This document shows, one piece after another, positions 16,356 through 24,472 of a stretch of DNA of 61,068 bases (position 1 is the first letter of the stretch; the number at the start of each line of letters is the position of its first letter). The notes below the pieces were generated by a model. That model saw nothing but the letters and a program-made list of their open reading frames with translations, was not told the origin of the DNA and ran no database searches. The stretch is from Candidatus Woesearchaeota archaeon (GTDB lineage Archaea > Nanobdellota > Nanobdellia > Woesearchaeales > GW2011-AR4): the NCBI GenBank assembly GCA_018303655.1, contig JAGVXT010000014.1:1-61068 (forward strand). Reading direction: 5' to 3'. A program made the translations under genes and the position numbers.

Positions 16356-18971
16356 TCATGCCTTCCACGTTCTCATGAGAAGGCTGTTGCTTACAACTGA
16401 TACAGAAGAGAAAGCCATTGCAGCTCCTGCAACTATGGGATTTAATAAAAATCCTGTGAATGGATATAAAATTCCTGCTGCAATTGGAATCCCCGCAACA
16501 TTGTAAAAAAACGCCCAGAACAAATTCTGCTTTATTTTTTTAATCGTATACGAGCTTAATTTAATTGCCGTTACAGCATCCCTTAAATCATTTTTGATTA
16601 AAATAATTGAACCGGTTTCAATTGCAATGTCCGTGCCTGCGCCTATTGCAATCCCGACATCAGAAGCAGCTAAAGCAGGAGCGTCATTGATTCCATCACC
16701 AACCATTGCAACTACTTTGCCTCCCTTCTGAAGCTTTTTTATTTCGCTTTCCTTATCCTGCGGAAGAACCTCTGCAATTACCTTGTCAATTCCAACTTGC
16801 GAAGCAATTGCTTTTGCAGTCCTTTCATTGTCGCCTGTGATCATTACAACTTCTTTCCCTAGCTTGTGAAGCTCCTCAACAGCTTCTTTTGAATTTTCCT
16901 TTAATGTATCGGCAATCGCAATCAAGCCTATAACAGATTTGTCCAAGCCCAGTATTACTGTCGTTTTCCCCTGCTCTTCAAGCCTGCTTATTTTACTGTC
17001 CACATCATCAGAAATTTTTATCTTGTGCTGCTGCATGAGCTTGTCATTTCCAATCAAAATTTCATGATTCTTATACTTTGCAACAGCACCTTTGCCATGT
17101 ATTGCCTCAAATTTGTCAGGCTCATTTATTACAATCTTCTTGCTTTTTGCATTGTTTACTATTGCATCTGCAAGAGGATGCTGAGACCCTTTTTCAGCAA
17201 TTGCAGCGAACCTCAAAACATCATTTTCAGCATATTTTTTTTCAAGAACAACAATATCGGTAACTTCCGGCTTTCCTTTTGTCAGCGTGCCTGTTTTGTC
17301 GAACACAATTGTTGTCAGTTTATGCGCAGTTTCAAGCGCTTCTGCATTCTTAATCAAAATTCCATTCTCGGCTCCTTTGCCGGTGCCTACCATTATTGCA
17401 GTTGGCGTTGCTAGTCCAAGCGCACAGGGGCATGCAATTATCAGGACTGCCACAAAAATAGTAAAAGAAAACAGAAAAGGTGCATTTATTTCCATGAAAC
17501 TGGGAGAAATAAAATACCAGAAAAGAAAGGACAATATTGCAATCAAAATTACAATCGGGACAAAGATTGAAGAAACCTTGTCAGCCAGCCTTTGAATAGG
17601 TGCCTTTGAACCTTGGGCATCCTCAACTAATTTTATAATTTGGGCAAGCATTGTGTCGCTTCCAACTTTAGTTGCCTTAACTTTCAGCATTCCGCTTTTA
17701 TTAATTGTTGCCCCAATAACTTTGTCTTTTTCCTTTTTCGATGCCGGCATACTCTCTCCGGTAATCATTGATTCGTCAACATGAGAATCTCCGGAAACGA
17801 CAATCCCATCGGTCGCTATCTTTTGCCCAGGCTTGACTATGAACACATCATCAATCTGCAGTTCTTCTATAGGAATTTCCTGCTCTTTTCCACCTCTAAT
17901 AACAATTGCGGTCCTTGCCTGAAGCCCAATCAGCTTCCTTATTGCCTCTGAAGCTTTTCCTTTTGTAAGCGCCTCGAAATACTTGCCGAGCAATATGAGG
18001 GTGATTATTATTGCAGAGGTGTCAAAATATAGCTTATCACCAAGCAGGCTTGGCAGGAAAACGACAAGCACGCTGAAAATGTAAGCGGCAGTGGTTCCTA
18101 TAGCTATCAGTGTGTCCATGTTTGCCGTCTTATTTCTTAGGGCAATCCAAGTCCCTGTATAAAATCTGTGGCCCAAAATGAACTGGACAGGGGTTGCAAG
18201 CGCAAGAAGAATGTAATTGTGAAATGGCAGCATCCTTATTCCAAACCATTCAGAGAATGACAGGACAAATATGGGGATGCTCAATACGAACCCGAAAATC
18301 ACCTCAAGCCTAAGCCGTTTTATTTCTCTTTGCCTTGCTTCTTTTTCTCTGTCAACGCTTGAGGTCGTCTGTTCAACTGGCTCGTAACCGGCTTGTTTTA
18401 TGGCTTTTTTTATTTCCTCAACATTAGTCTGATTTGGGTCATATTTAATGAAAGCATGCTCATTTATCAAAAGCTCTTTTGAGGTTATCCCTTTGATAAG
18501 ATTTAAAGCATTTGAAACTGTTCCTACGCAATGAGGATTATTCATCCCAATGACTTTAAGCCTGGTCTCGCCAATATTTTTTTCATTTTTGGGAGCATCA
18601 GCAACTTTATACCCTGATTTCAAAATTGCCTGTTTTATTGCATCTTCATCAACTTCGTTTTCATTAAATTCCACGCTTGCTTTTTCAGAGGCAAAATTAA
18701 CGCTTGCTTTAGCCACTCCTTTTGTTTTCTTGAGGGCTCTTTCAATTGTCATCGCGCATGAGGCGCAGTGCATTCCAGAAATTGAGATTGATGTTTTTTT
18801 TACGCTAGATTTCTGTCCAGTTTTATTATGCTCTTCTGCTTTTTGGCTGTCTTCGGCGAATTTTTCATAGCAATCCTTGCTGCAGAAATAACATTTTTTC
18901 CCATTCTTAACAGTGCTGAACTTGGCTTTTTTCTCGTCAACTTTCATTCCGCATATTGGATCTTTTGCCAT
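16356..18971 (-). CDS. copA: Copper-translocating P1B-type ATPase with YHS domain
   Basis: 871 residues. Order: YHS/TRASH-type metal domain (1-45, CGMKV, CYFC, C34), HMA domain with CASC (69-72), a second HMA-like domain whose CxxC is replaced by NPHC (145-148), eight membrane spans, TGES (404-407), the CPC metal-transport motif (514-516), DKTGT phosphorylation site (558-562) and the GDGINDAPAL hinge. It exports Cu+ from the cytoplasm using ATP. Lies in a long minus-strand operon downstream of a DUF302 gene, a membrane protein, DUF2892 and a Cys-rich protein. Confidence 0.95.
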   Translation of the reverse strand: MAKDPICGMKVDEKKAKFSTVKNGKKCYFCSKDCYEKFAEDSQKAEEHNKTGQKSSVKKTSISISGMHCASCAMTIERALKKTKGVAKASVNFASEKASVEFNENEVDEDAIKQAILKSGYKVADAPKNEKNIGETRLKVIGMNNPHCVGTVSNALNLIKGITSKELLINEHAFIKYDPNQTNVEEIKKAIKQAGYEPVEQTTSSVDREKEARQREIKRLRLEVIFGFVLSIPIFVLSFSEWFGIRMLPFHNYILLALATPVQFILGHRFYTGTWIALRNKTANMDTLIAIGTTAAYIFSVLVVFLPSLLGDKLYFDTSAIIITLILLGKYFEALTKGKASEAIRKLIGLQARTAIVIRGGKEQEIPIEELQIDDVFIVKPGQKIATDGIVVSGDSHVDESMITGESMPASKKEKDKVIGATINKSGMLKVKATKVGSDTMLAQIIKLVEDAQGSKAPIQRLADKVSSIFVPIVILIAILSFLFWYFISPSFMEINAPFLFSFTIFVAVLIIACPCALGLATPTAIMVGTGKGAENGILIKNAEALETAHKLTTIVFDKTGTLTKGKPEVTDIVVLEKKYAENDVLRFAAIAEKGSQHPLADAIVNNAKSKKIVINEPDKFEAIHGKGAVAKYKNHEILIGNDKLMQQHKIKISDDVDSKISRLEEQGKTTVILGLDKSVIGLIAIADTLKENSKEAVEELHKLGKEVVMITGDNERTAKAIASQVGIDKVIAEVLPQDKESEIKKLQKGGKVVAMVGDGINDAPALAASDVGIAIGAGTDIAIETGSIILIKNDLRDAVTAIKLSSYTIKKIKQNLFWAFFYNVAGIPIAAGILYPFTGFLLNPIVAGAAMAFSSVSVVSNSLLMRTWKA

Positions 18972-18972
18972 T

Positions 18973-19116
18973 TTACAATTTCACCGCAAGCTTTGTTATT
19001 TCCATGTTGCATGAATGATATTTCTTGCAATAATTTTCACATTCCTTAGCTGTTCTTCTATCTTTGTAAACAAATTTGCATTCTTCGCATTCATAATACC
19101 TTCCACTTGATTTCAT
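18973..19116 (-). CDS. Small Cys-rich zinc- or copper-binding protein
   Basis: 47 residues from ATG 19116, which has TGGAG six bases upstream; the longer frame to 19164 overlaps the previous gene. Seven cysteines-or-histidines: CEECKF, CENYCKKYHSC. The YECEECKFVYKDRRTAKECE stretch looks like a C2H2/zinc-ribbon knuckle. It sits directly before copA (TAAAATG), so a copper-handling or sensing role is likely but unproven. Confidence 0.7.
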   Translation of the reverse strand: MKSSGRYYECEECKFVYKDRRTAKECENYCKKYHSCNMEITKLAVKL

Positions 19117-19138
19117 TAATTCTCCAACTATTGCAAAA

Positions 19139-19339
19139 TCATTGGTTTTTGTTAGGTATTCCAAATAAATTGTGAAGCCAGCAAAAGCCTATGAAACTCT
19201 CGATAAGCGAAATCCATCCCACAATGAATATGAGCCAATTCGCCCATGCTGCATTGTATTGCGGAGCCCAAGGCCCAAGCCACCAAAATGCCAATGCAAA
19301 CCTTAAAACCCTATCCACCCTTCCTAAATTTTGTTTCAT
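19139..19339 (-). CDS. DUF2892 (YgaP-like) membrane protein
   Basis: 66 residues: MKQNLGRVDRVLRFAL at the start, then two membrane segments separated by a short loop and GFCWLHNLFG at the end, the pattern of DUF2892, the membrane part of YgaP-type sulfur/rhodanese proteins. GAGGTG is nine bases upstream of ATG. In the copA operon. Confidence 0.85.
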   Translation of the reverse strand: MKQNLGRVDRVLRFALAFWWLGPWAPQYNAAWANWLIFIVGWISLIESFIGFCWLHNLFGIPNKNQ

Positions 19340-19354
19340 TTTTCCACCTCGATA

Positions 19355-20200
19355 TTATTTTAAATTCCAGCTGAATTCTCTTTTTGCGCTGTCAGTTATC
19401 ACAAGCTTAATTAATGTTGCTTTGCTGTCTACTTGAGGAAACTTTAAAGTTCCGCTTCTGTGATGCCCTCCAGGTTCAGATCCCTCCCAATGCAGCGGCT
19501 TGTAACTATTTCCGAGATTATCGTATAGCGTTGATATCTGGATTAAATCAAAATCAAGAGCAACTGAATGTGTGTTCATCTCGATATCAAATTGAGAAGC
19601 GCTTAATGGTTTAACCTGAAAATCCACGCTGTTTTGGCTGTCTGTCAACGGCTGCAAGAATATACCAGAATCGGCAGTTGAAGCAGGAGATTTTGAAACA
19701 AAGAAATAAGATGCTCCTGCGATTGCAATTGATACCACAAGCAAGGAATAGAATAGTGCCTTGAGATGCCGCCTTGGAATCTTCGTTTCCATTAGAGTGA
19801 ACATATAAGTGACTCCTAATATATTTGAGAGCATTCCTATCAAAAGAAATGTAGACTGATATTTCGTAAGAAAAATTCCAAGCGCTGTTATGCCTAGAAA
19901 AGGAGCTATGTCAGCAATGTGGTGGGCGCAGCATGCTACCATCGCCCCTGTCGAAATTCCAGTTGAGGCCGCAGCTTCTGCAGCTGCCTTTTTGTGCATC
20001 TCATTTTTTACGTAAAAGAACATACCCATCTGAATTCCAAAGCCAACAACAAGTGGAACCATCCAATACCAAAGTTGGATAAAATTATCAACGGCAAATT
20101 GAAATCCGCCGAGCAAAGATGAAACTATGAAATAGAATAACAAAAGCAAGCCGCTTGCTGACAATCCTATTAAAATATATTTGTCCTTGATTTCTGCCAT
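19355..20200 (-). CDS. Membrane protein with CCAHH motif and extracytoplasmic domain
   Basis: 281 residues. Five or so membrane spans in the first 180 residues, with a VACCAHHIADI motif (about 88-98) that looks metal-binding, then a soluble C-terminal domain (about 185-281) with strands and a GGHHRSG loop, predicted outside the cell. GGTG precedes ATG. It lies in the copA operon right after DUF302. I know similar unnamed proteins from copper islands, but the biochemical role is not established. Confidence 0.65.
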   Translation of the reverse strand: MAEIKDKYILIGLSASGLLLLFYFIVSSLLGGFQFAVDNFIQLWYWMVPLVVGFGIQMGMFFYVKNEMHKKAAAEAAASTGISTGAMVACCAHHIADIAPFLGITALGIFLTKYQSTFLLIGMLSNILGVTYMFTLMETKIPRRHLKALFYSLLVVSIAIAGASYFFVSKSPASTADSGIFLQPLTDSQNSVDFQVKPLSASQFDIEMNTHSVALDFDLIQISTLYDNLGNSYKPLHWEGSEPGGHHRSGTLKFPQVDSKATLIKLVITDSAKREFSWNLK

Positions 20201-20209
20201 GAAGCACCG

Positions 20210-20589
20210 CTAAATAGAGCCTACAACTTTTTTGAGCTTTTCCTCAACCTGCGCCGCAATCCCGCTTAGTTTCGGATTTCCTATTTTTTCCATTTGAACA
20301 GTCGGCTTTATTGCCGCAATAAATGCCTCCCCCTTCTTTGAATAGACAATCAAATTGCATGGCAGCATAAGCCCCAAATCCTGCTCTGATTGAAGTGCTT
20401 TGTAAGCCATGGGGGGTTGCAAGCTCCGAGTATGATATAATCATTGAAATCAACGTCCAACTTCTTTTTCAATGTAGCTTTCACGTCAATTTCGGTAAAC
20501 ACCCCAAATCCTTCTTTCTGAAGTTCTTCCCTTGCTCTCGCAACAGCCTCGCTGTAACTCATCCCGACTTCTCTTTTGTATTGATACAT
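20210..20589 (-). pseudogene. DUF302 protein, frameshifted at a C6 tract
   Basis: The first frame (20589 to 20350) begins MYQYKREVGMSYSEAVARA, and reads correctly to ILGACNPP; the remainder, MAYKALQSEQDLGLMLPCNL and on to KVVGSI, continues in another frame (20422 to 20210). The switch falls in a run of six C on this strand (20411-20416), where one more C would restore a normal ~126-residue DUF302 protein. GGGTG precedes the ATG. First gene of the copA operon, divergent from padR1. Sequencing error, slippage or true inactivation cannot be separated here. Confidence 0.85.
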
Positions 20590-20600
20590 TTTTCACCCAA

Positions 20601-20675
20601 ATATGTCAAATTTGGATATATTGCGCAGGAAGTATTTAAACTTTTCTCTTTGTATCGAATTTTGACATGTCAAAA
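20601..20675. promoter_or_regulatory. Divergent promoter and operator between DUF302/copA operon and padR1
   Basis: Contains a perfect 16-base palindrome TTTTGACATGTCAAAA (20660-20675), a related half-palindrome ATGTCAAATTTGGATATA (20603-20620) over the minus-strand start, and a TATTTAAA box (20633-20640) for the minus operon. A plus-strand TATATTTATAC box follows at about 20682-20692. The same layout occurs before the second PadR gene, so these are probably PadR operators. Confidence 0.65.
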
Positions 20676-20714
20676 ATAGAAATATATTTATACATGTTCG
20701 ATTTAAATGATATT

Positions 20715-21101
20715 ATGGCTGGCATTAAAATAAACAACATGCTGAAATTTTACACACTACTGCTTCTAACCACAGGACCAAAGCATGGTTATGAATTAAT
20801 CAAGGAGCTGAAAGAAAAACTGGAGAGAAAAGTAAGCACAAGCAATGTCTATCCATTTCTTGATAACCTGAGAAAAAACAAACTGGTAAAAATTGATAAA
20901 ATTGGCAAGAGGGATAAAAAAGTTTATCATCTAACACCGGAAGGGAGAAGTTTCACAAAGCACATGTTCAGCAAGTTTGGCGACCTTATCAACATTGCTA
21001 TCGAGCCGAGAATTTCAACATGCCCGTGCGGATGCAAGATTTATTCTGGAACAGTTAAATTTTGCTGCAGTCACTGCGCTAATGAGTATAAGTCGAAGTG
21101 A
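20715..21101 (+). CDS. PadR-family regulator with Cys-rich metal-sensing tail (copy 1)
   Basis: 128 residues from ATG 20715, just after a TATA box, so leaderless; the longer frame from 20667 starts inside the operator. The winged helix contains GPKHGYELIKELKEKLERKV and VYPFLDNLRKNKLV, typical of PadR. The tail carries CPCGC, then FCCSHC, five or six ligands suited to a copper or other soft metal (TRASH-like). Probably represses the divergent DUF302/copA operon and responds to metal. Confidence 0.85.
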   Translation: MAGIKINNMLKFYTLLLLTTGPKHGYELIKELKEKLERKVSTSNVYPFLDNLRKNKLVKIDKIGKRDKKVYHLTPEGRSFTKHMFSKFGDLINIAIEPRISTCPCGCKIYSGTVKFCCSHCANEYKSK

Positions 21102-21114
21102 TTGAGAGGAAAAA

Positions 21115-21195
21115 ATGAAAAAAATATTTTTGAAGATAAAAGAGAAAGAATGCAAGACCCCCTTCCCAAATCTTGAAAATGTCAAAAAAACTTAA
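21115..21195 (+). CDS. Very short ORF after padR1
   Basis: 26 codons with GAGAGG seven bases before ATG 21115, starting MKKIFLKIKEKECKTPFPNL. It begins 13 bases after padR1 and could be coupled to it, but it has no recognised family and its end touches the decayed lgt fragment. It may be the stump of a truncated gene. Confidence 0.3.
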   Translation: MKKIFLKIKEKECKTPFPNLENVKKT

Positions 21196-21428
21196 AGGCA
21201 TGCCCTTTGGCTAGTAAAAAAGGACGTAAAATAGCCTTGCCCCCATATGCCACCAAAGAGAAGGTACAAAGCAATATAGTGAATCACATCTTCTTTAACA
21301 TTTCTTTTTCTGGCTTCCTTTGCAGCAATTTTGATCGCAATGAATACTCCAAGCGCAAACATAATCCCATACATGTTAACATGAAAAGGACCTATCTGCA
21401 AAGGGGGAATTATTTTGTAAGGAATCAT
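21192..21428 (-). pseudogene. Truncated prolipoprotein diacylglyceryl transferase (lgt) fragment
   Basis: 78 residues beginning MIPYKIIPPLQIGPFHVNMY, matching the N-terminus of Lgt (compare IGPFQVRYYGLFYALGFVIA in the intact copy at 29411-30208). It ends soon after FGGIWG, where a real Lgt would continue GARL; the catalytic HGGL and GRxxNF regions are absent. It overlaps the CcdA-like gene stop by four bases (ATGA), so an lgt once belonged to this operon and lost its 3' part. Confidence 0.8.
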
Positions 21429-22285
21429 TTTGAATCATTTCTCTTTAATCTTCTTAGCAAAAACATTGCAATGGGCGCGGCAGCAATAATTATCCAGATT
21501 ATAGTTGGTATTCCTGCAATGAACTTGTTAACAGATGCTGTCAAATTGCTCATGAAAATATTTATTGAAGTCTGCATAGCGCTGTTTTCCATTGCAATTT
21601 TTCCAGCATATGCCAGGTAGAGTATCAAAATTCCAAGAAGCAAAAACATTGCTCCGGAAATGGATTCTGCTACTGTGACATTAACTTCCTTTCCAGCAAT
21701 CTTGTAAGAGATGCCCTTGCTAAGCTTTTTAAATTTCTTTGTGAAATCAAACTTGTCGATGAAGAATGCGATCAGGAGCAACGGCACTGTCATACCCGCA
21801 ACATACATAAGGGCATACATTCCGCCCCAGAACAGAGAGCCTGGGAGTATTGAAAGCGCAAGCACTCCTGCCAAAACAGGAGCACAGCAAAGCGTTGCCA
21901 AGGCAGAGAAAATTCCAAGAATGAAAACAGAGCCTGCCCCTTTAATTTTCGTTTTCGGATGCTTCGTGAATGGAATTGAAAAGTGAAATCCCGATAATAT
22001 CGATGCTCCTAAAAGAAGCAAGAATGTCCCGCCTATAATAAAAATCCAGTCATGGTATTTGCTAAATAAATTTCCAATGCCTGCAAATCCCAAACCAAGC
22101 GGAAGAAACACTGCAAGCAATCCCAGAAAAAATACAAGCGTCATTGCGACAACTGTTCTTTTCTGACGAAATATAGAGCTAAGGTATGTCGGCAGCAAAA
22201 CAGTAATGCAGCATGGCGCAAACAATGCTGCGATCCCGGCTATGAAAGCTGTTACCAGAGATGCCAGGAGAAGCGTTGGCTCCAT
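21425..22285 (-). CDS. CcdA/DsbD-type thiol-disulfide membrane protein
   Basis: 286 residues. Six to eight membrane spans with paired cysteines in FAPCCITVLLPTYLS near the start and SALATLCCAPVLAG in the fourth span, as in CcdA/DsbD proteins that move reducing power across the membrane. A soluble loop follows (KLSKGISYKIAGKEVNV), then two extra spans. It starts immediately after the stop of the peroxiredoxin-like gene, its likely client. Confidence 0.85.
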   Translation of the reverse strand: MEPTLLLASLVTAFIAGIAALFAPCCITVLLPTYLSSIFRQKRTVVAMTLVFFLGLLAVFLPLGLGFAGIGNLFSKYHDWIFIIGGTFLLLLGASILSGFHFSIPFTKHPKTKIKGAGSVFILGIFSALATLCCAPVLAGVLALSILPGSLFWGGMYALMYVAGMTVPLLLIAFFIDKFDFTKKFKKLSKGISYKIAGKEVNVTVAESISGAMFLLLGILILYLAYAGKIAMENSAMQTSINIFMSNLTASVNKFIAGIPTIIWIIIAAAPIAMFLLRRLKRNDSK

Positions 22286-22975
22286 CTAGACACCTTTAAT
22301 CTTTTCCAGCTCTGAGGCTATTTCATCATTGTTTATTGCCATATTTGAGTCGTCTTTGGTATATCTTATGACCCCATCCTTGTCAACGATAAAATAGGTA
22401 TGCCCAGGATAAGAGCCTTTGTGCATAGAAGAATCAACGTACAGCACATCGTACTCTGCTGAAACTTTCTTGGTTGTATCGAAAAGAATTTTTGATTTCG
22501 ATAACTGAGGGACTTTTTGCAGTATTTGTTGCCACTGGGATATTGAATCAACGACAATAGAGAGAGCAACTACATCCTCCTTGCTGAATCTCTCGTCGTT
22601 AGCAAGAGATGATATTTGGTTCCAGCATGCGGGATAGCACATGCTTCCCTCATTGAAAAATAATATGATATTCTTCCCTTTATAATCGCTTAATTTTATA
22701 GTATTTCCATTTATGTCTTGCAATTCAAAATCAGGAGCCCGTTTTCCAACTGCATTTTCGAAAAATCCGCTTGGCTTTGCTTGGGCTGGCTTGTGATGGT
22801 CAGCCATTGAATTGCTGCTTGGATTTTCATTCATCATTCCAGTTGCTTGATTCCTTGCAGAAGAATTGTTATTTTTGGCTCCAAGCGAATAAGCCACAAA
22901 CCCTAATACTAGCACTATCAAAACTAATCCTGCATAAACATACTTTTTCTTTATCCTAAATGAGCTTTCTTCCAT
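22286..22975 (-). CDS. Membrane-anchored peroxiredoxin/TlpA-like thioredoxin-fold protein
   Basis: 229 residues from ATG 22975, with GAGGTG seven bases upstream. A single N-terminal membrane anchor (about 10-30), a Ser/Asn/Met-rich linker, then an AhpC/TSA fold: GKRAPDFELQDINGNTIKLS, LFFNEGSMCYPACWNQI with two cysteines, and HTYFIVDKDGVIRY. The thiols face outside the cytoplasm and may be served by the CcdA-like protein next door. The linker's Met and His residues suit a copper-rich setting. Confidence 0.85.
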   Translation of the reverse strand: MEESSFRIKKKYVYAGLVLIVLVLGFVAYSLGAKNNNSSARNQATGMMNENPSSNSMADHHKPAQAKPSGFFENAVGKRAPDFELQDINGNTIKLSDYKGKNIILFFNEGSMCYPACWNQISSLANDERFSKEDVVALSIVVDSISQWQQILQKVPQLSKSKILFDTTKKVSAEYDVLYVDSSMHKGSYPGHTYFIVDKDGVIRYTKDDSNMAINNDEIASELEKIKGV

Positions 22976-22985
22976 TTTTTTCACC

Positions 22986-23165
22986 TCATTGCAAAACATT
23001 GAATTTAGTTGTCATTCCTGCTTCCAGATGCTCTGCTATGTGGCAGTGCATAACCCATTCTCCAGGGTTTGAAAATTCAGCAAGGATATCAACAGTTTTT
23101 CCAGCAGGGACTAATACAGTGTCCTTCCACGCCAAATTTTCATTTTTATTGACTTTATTTTTCAT
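22986..23165 (-). pseudogene. C-terminal remnant of a multicopper oxidase
   Basis: 59 codons from an ATG at 23165. The sequence DTVLVPAGKTVDILAEFSN, then GEWVMHCHIAEHLEAGM, is the conserved last cupredoxin domain of multicopper oxidases, with the HCHIxxHxxxGM copper T1/T3 ligands intact. Everything upstream (three-quarters of a normal enzyme) is missing, and the frame has a TAG four codons before the ATG. Whether the fragment is still translated is unclear; it overlaps the Cys-rich peptide gene by 11 bases. Confidence 0.8.
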
Positions 23166-23274
23166 CCAAACCCTCTATGTTGTTGTTATCCAGCGTATCC
23201 AAGTCCAAGCATGTCCTCTTGCAGTGGCCGCATGCGCAATTTGGTCCACAGCTACATGCATTTGGGATTTTCAT
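23155..23274 (-). CDS. 39-residue metallothionein-like peptide
   Basis: ATG 23274, preceded by AAGTGATTT, starts MKIPNACSCGPNCACGHCKR. Cysteines at 7, 9, 13, 15, 18 and 22 give CxCxxxCxCxxC, very like bacterial metallothioneins that chelate copper or zinc. After residue 22 the frame is acidic and less plausible; a shift of one base there would instead give an ending EDMLGLGYAG. It follows the 48-residue gene by 13 bases and leads into the multicopper oxidase remnant. Confidence 0.65.
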   Translation of the reverse strand: MKIPNACSCGPNCACGHCKRTCLDLDTLDNNNIEGLDEK

Positions 23275-23287
23275 TCAAATCACTTCT

Positions 23288-23434
23288 CTATATGGCATTG
23301 TCATATCCTTCCATGAACGCTTCTTCAATGGGGCTTAGCTCATCATCCTCAAGCTGGCTTTTCCTATTGTGTCTTGAGTATATGCTGAAATAATCTTCAG
23401 TTGATTCTTCAGCAATGAAATTTCTTTTTTTCAT
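23288..23434 (-). CDS. 48-residue acidic protein, SPEEEAFMEGY-type
   Basis: Starts MKKRNFIAEESTEDYFSIYS and ends in DDELSPIEEAFMEGYDNA, a C-terminal style shared by many short archaeal proteins. A TTTATATAAATAAT box at 23463-23476 lies about 30 bases upstream. It heads a short transcription unit with the Cys-rich peptide. Function unknown. Confidence 0.65.
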   Translation of the reverse strand: MKKRNFIAEESTEDYFSIYSRHNRKSQLEDDELSPIEEAFMEGYDNAI

Positions 23435-23518
23435 TATATCGCCCCTTGCATTATTTATCGGATTATTTATATAAAAAGAAAAAATAAAAAATTTTGTTAG
23501 GTAACCACCCCAAACGCC

Positions 23519-23551
23519 TTAGCAACAGCCTTTTGATTTTCCTTTTCCCAT
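23519..23551 (-). CDS. 10-residue mini-ORF ending in CysCys
   Basis: ATG 23551 is preceded by a perfect GGAGGC five bases upstream and encodes MGKGKSKGCC, then TAA. It lies 18 bases after the DUF2933 stop in the same operon. The strong ribosome binding site and a similar mini-ORF near 27680 argue for translation, but it is too short to be sure. Confidence 0.4.
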   Translation of the reverse strand: MGKGKSKGCC

Positions 23552-23569
23552 TTTTTCGCCTCCTGATTT

Positions 23570-23785
23570 TTAATGATCCTTATGATTCTGCATCATAAAC
23601 ATATGCCCAAACATACATGCCGCTAAAAATACAGACAAAAGCAGGCTGTTGTTTTTCCAGCCAAAAAAATAGCTTCCAACAAGCAGCAAGACAATTGGCG
23701 CCACGCAGGTCAAAACCATAAAAAAATGATTGTGTTTTATCTTTTGAAAAAATCCTTCTTTTTGCCTGTGGTCATGCTCATTCAT
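23570..23785 (-). CDS. DUF2933-like small membrane protein
   Basis: 71 residues, His-rich ends (MNEHDHRQKEGFFQ and FGHMFMMQNHKDH) and two membrane segments. DUF2933 proteins occur in copper-resistance clusters. AAAGGTG precedes ATG. Third gene of the 24356-23519 operon, after a SHOCT protein. Confidence 0.8.
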   Translation of the reverse strand: MNEHDHRQKEGFFQKIKHNHFFMVLTCVAPIVLLLVGSYFFGWKNNSLLLSVFLAACMFGHMFMMQNHKDH

Positions 23786-23797
23786 TGTTTCACCTTT

Positions 23798-24070
23798 CTA
23801 TGACAATTCCTTTTTTATCTGCTCAAACTGCTTTTTGCTTATTTCGCCTCTGGCAAATCTGTTCTTAAGTATTTCAAGCGAATCTGTTTTCTCATGCTCT
23901 TTTCCAAACAGCTCAAACACCAACCATACCACTGCTATCCAAAACACTAGCATAAGAACAAACCCAAGCCCCATGCTGAAGCCCATGTGGCCTCTTCCCA
24001 TTAGCATGCTGCTTCCGAGCAGCAGCAGTATTAACGCCACCAAAATCCAGCTGTATGGTTCCCTTTCCAT
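23798..24070 (-). CDS. SHOCT-domain membrane protein
   Basis: 90 residues. Two membrane spans rich in Gly and Met (LMGRGHMGFSMGLGFVLM), then a C-terminal SHOCT domain, SLEILKNRFARGEISKKQFE and onward. SHOCT is a short oligomerisation module. A homologue with a frameshift is at 58731-59020. Follows the Met-rich protein by one base (TAAAATG). Confidence 0.85.
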   Translation of the reverse strand: MEREPYSWILVALILLLLGSSMLMGRGHMGFSMGLGFVLMLVFWIAVVWLVFELFGKEHEKTDSLEILKNRFARGEISKKQFEQIKKELS

Positions 24071-24071
24071 T

Positions 24072-24356
24072 TTACTGCATCATTCCTTCTTCTAATGGTT
24101 CACCATCCTGCAATTTTTCACATTGCTCGTGCATCTTGTCCATTTGCTCTCTTGTCTCTGGGTCAAGATTCTTTGTCATCTGCTTGTGCATCTGATCCAT
24201 GCCTTTACCTCCCATCATATCCATCATGTCGTTGTTTGACATATGATTTTTGTTGCTGTTTTCCTGCGCATAGGCAATTGCAACTAAAGATAGAAGTGCT
24301 GCGGCGACAACTGCAACAACAATCCAATTAATTGATTTCCTTCCTTGTTTTTTCAT
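24072..24356 (-). CDS. Secreted Met/His-rich protein, probable copper binder
   Basis: 94 residues from ATG 24356, with GGAGG nine bases upstream and a TTTATAAAT box at 24397-24405. A signal peptide (about 1-30, ending AYAQ) is followed by SNNDMMDMMGGKGMDQMHKQ and further Met/Glu-rich helix. Such Met clusters bind Cu+ outside the cell. First gene of the operon with SHOCT and DUF2933. Confidence 0.75.
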   Translation of the reverse strand: MKKQGRKSINWIVVAVVAAALLSLVAIAYAQENSNKNHMSNNDMMDMMGGKGMDQMHKQMTKNLDPETREQMDKMHEQCEKLQDGEPLEEGMMQ

Positions 24357-24472
24357 GGTTATTCCCTCCAAATTGGATTTATTTATGCATACCATTTATA
24401 AATCGCTTCTTAAGGAAAAATCCAGATTTATCCTTCGGAAAGTTTAAAAAGAGGAAAAATCGACTATGGATT

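Noticed and set aside
16354-18975. Several plus-strand ORFs of 60-130 residues inside copA
   Set aside because: Shadows of a fully recognised P-type ATPase.
23155-23250. Upstream part of the multicopper oxidase in the GHAWTWIRW frame
   Set aside because: The stretch has no clear HxHG copper motif, contains a stop and overlaps the more convincing Cys-rich peptide.
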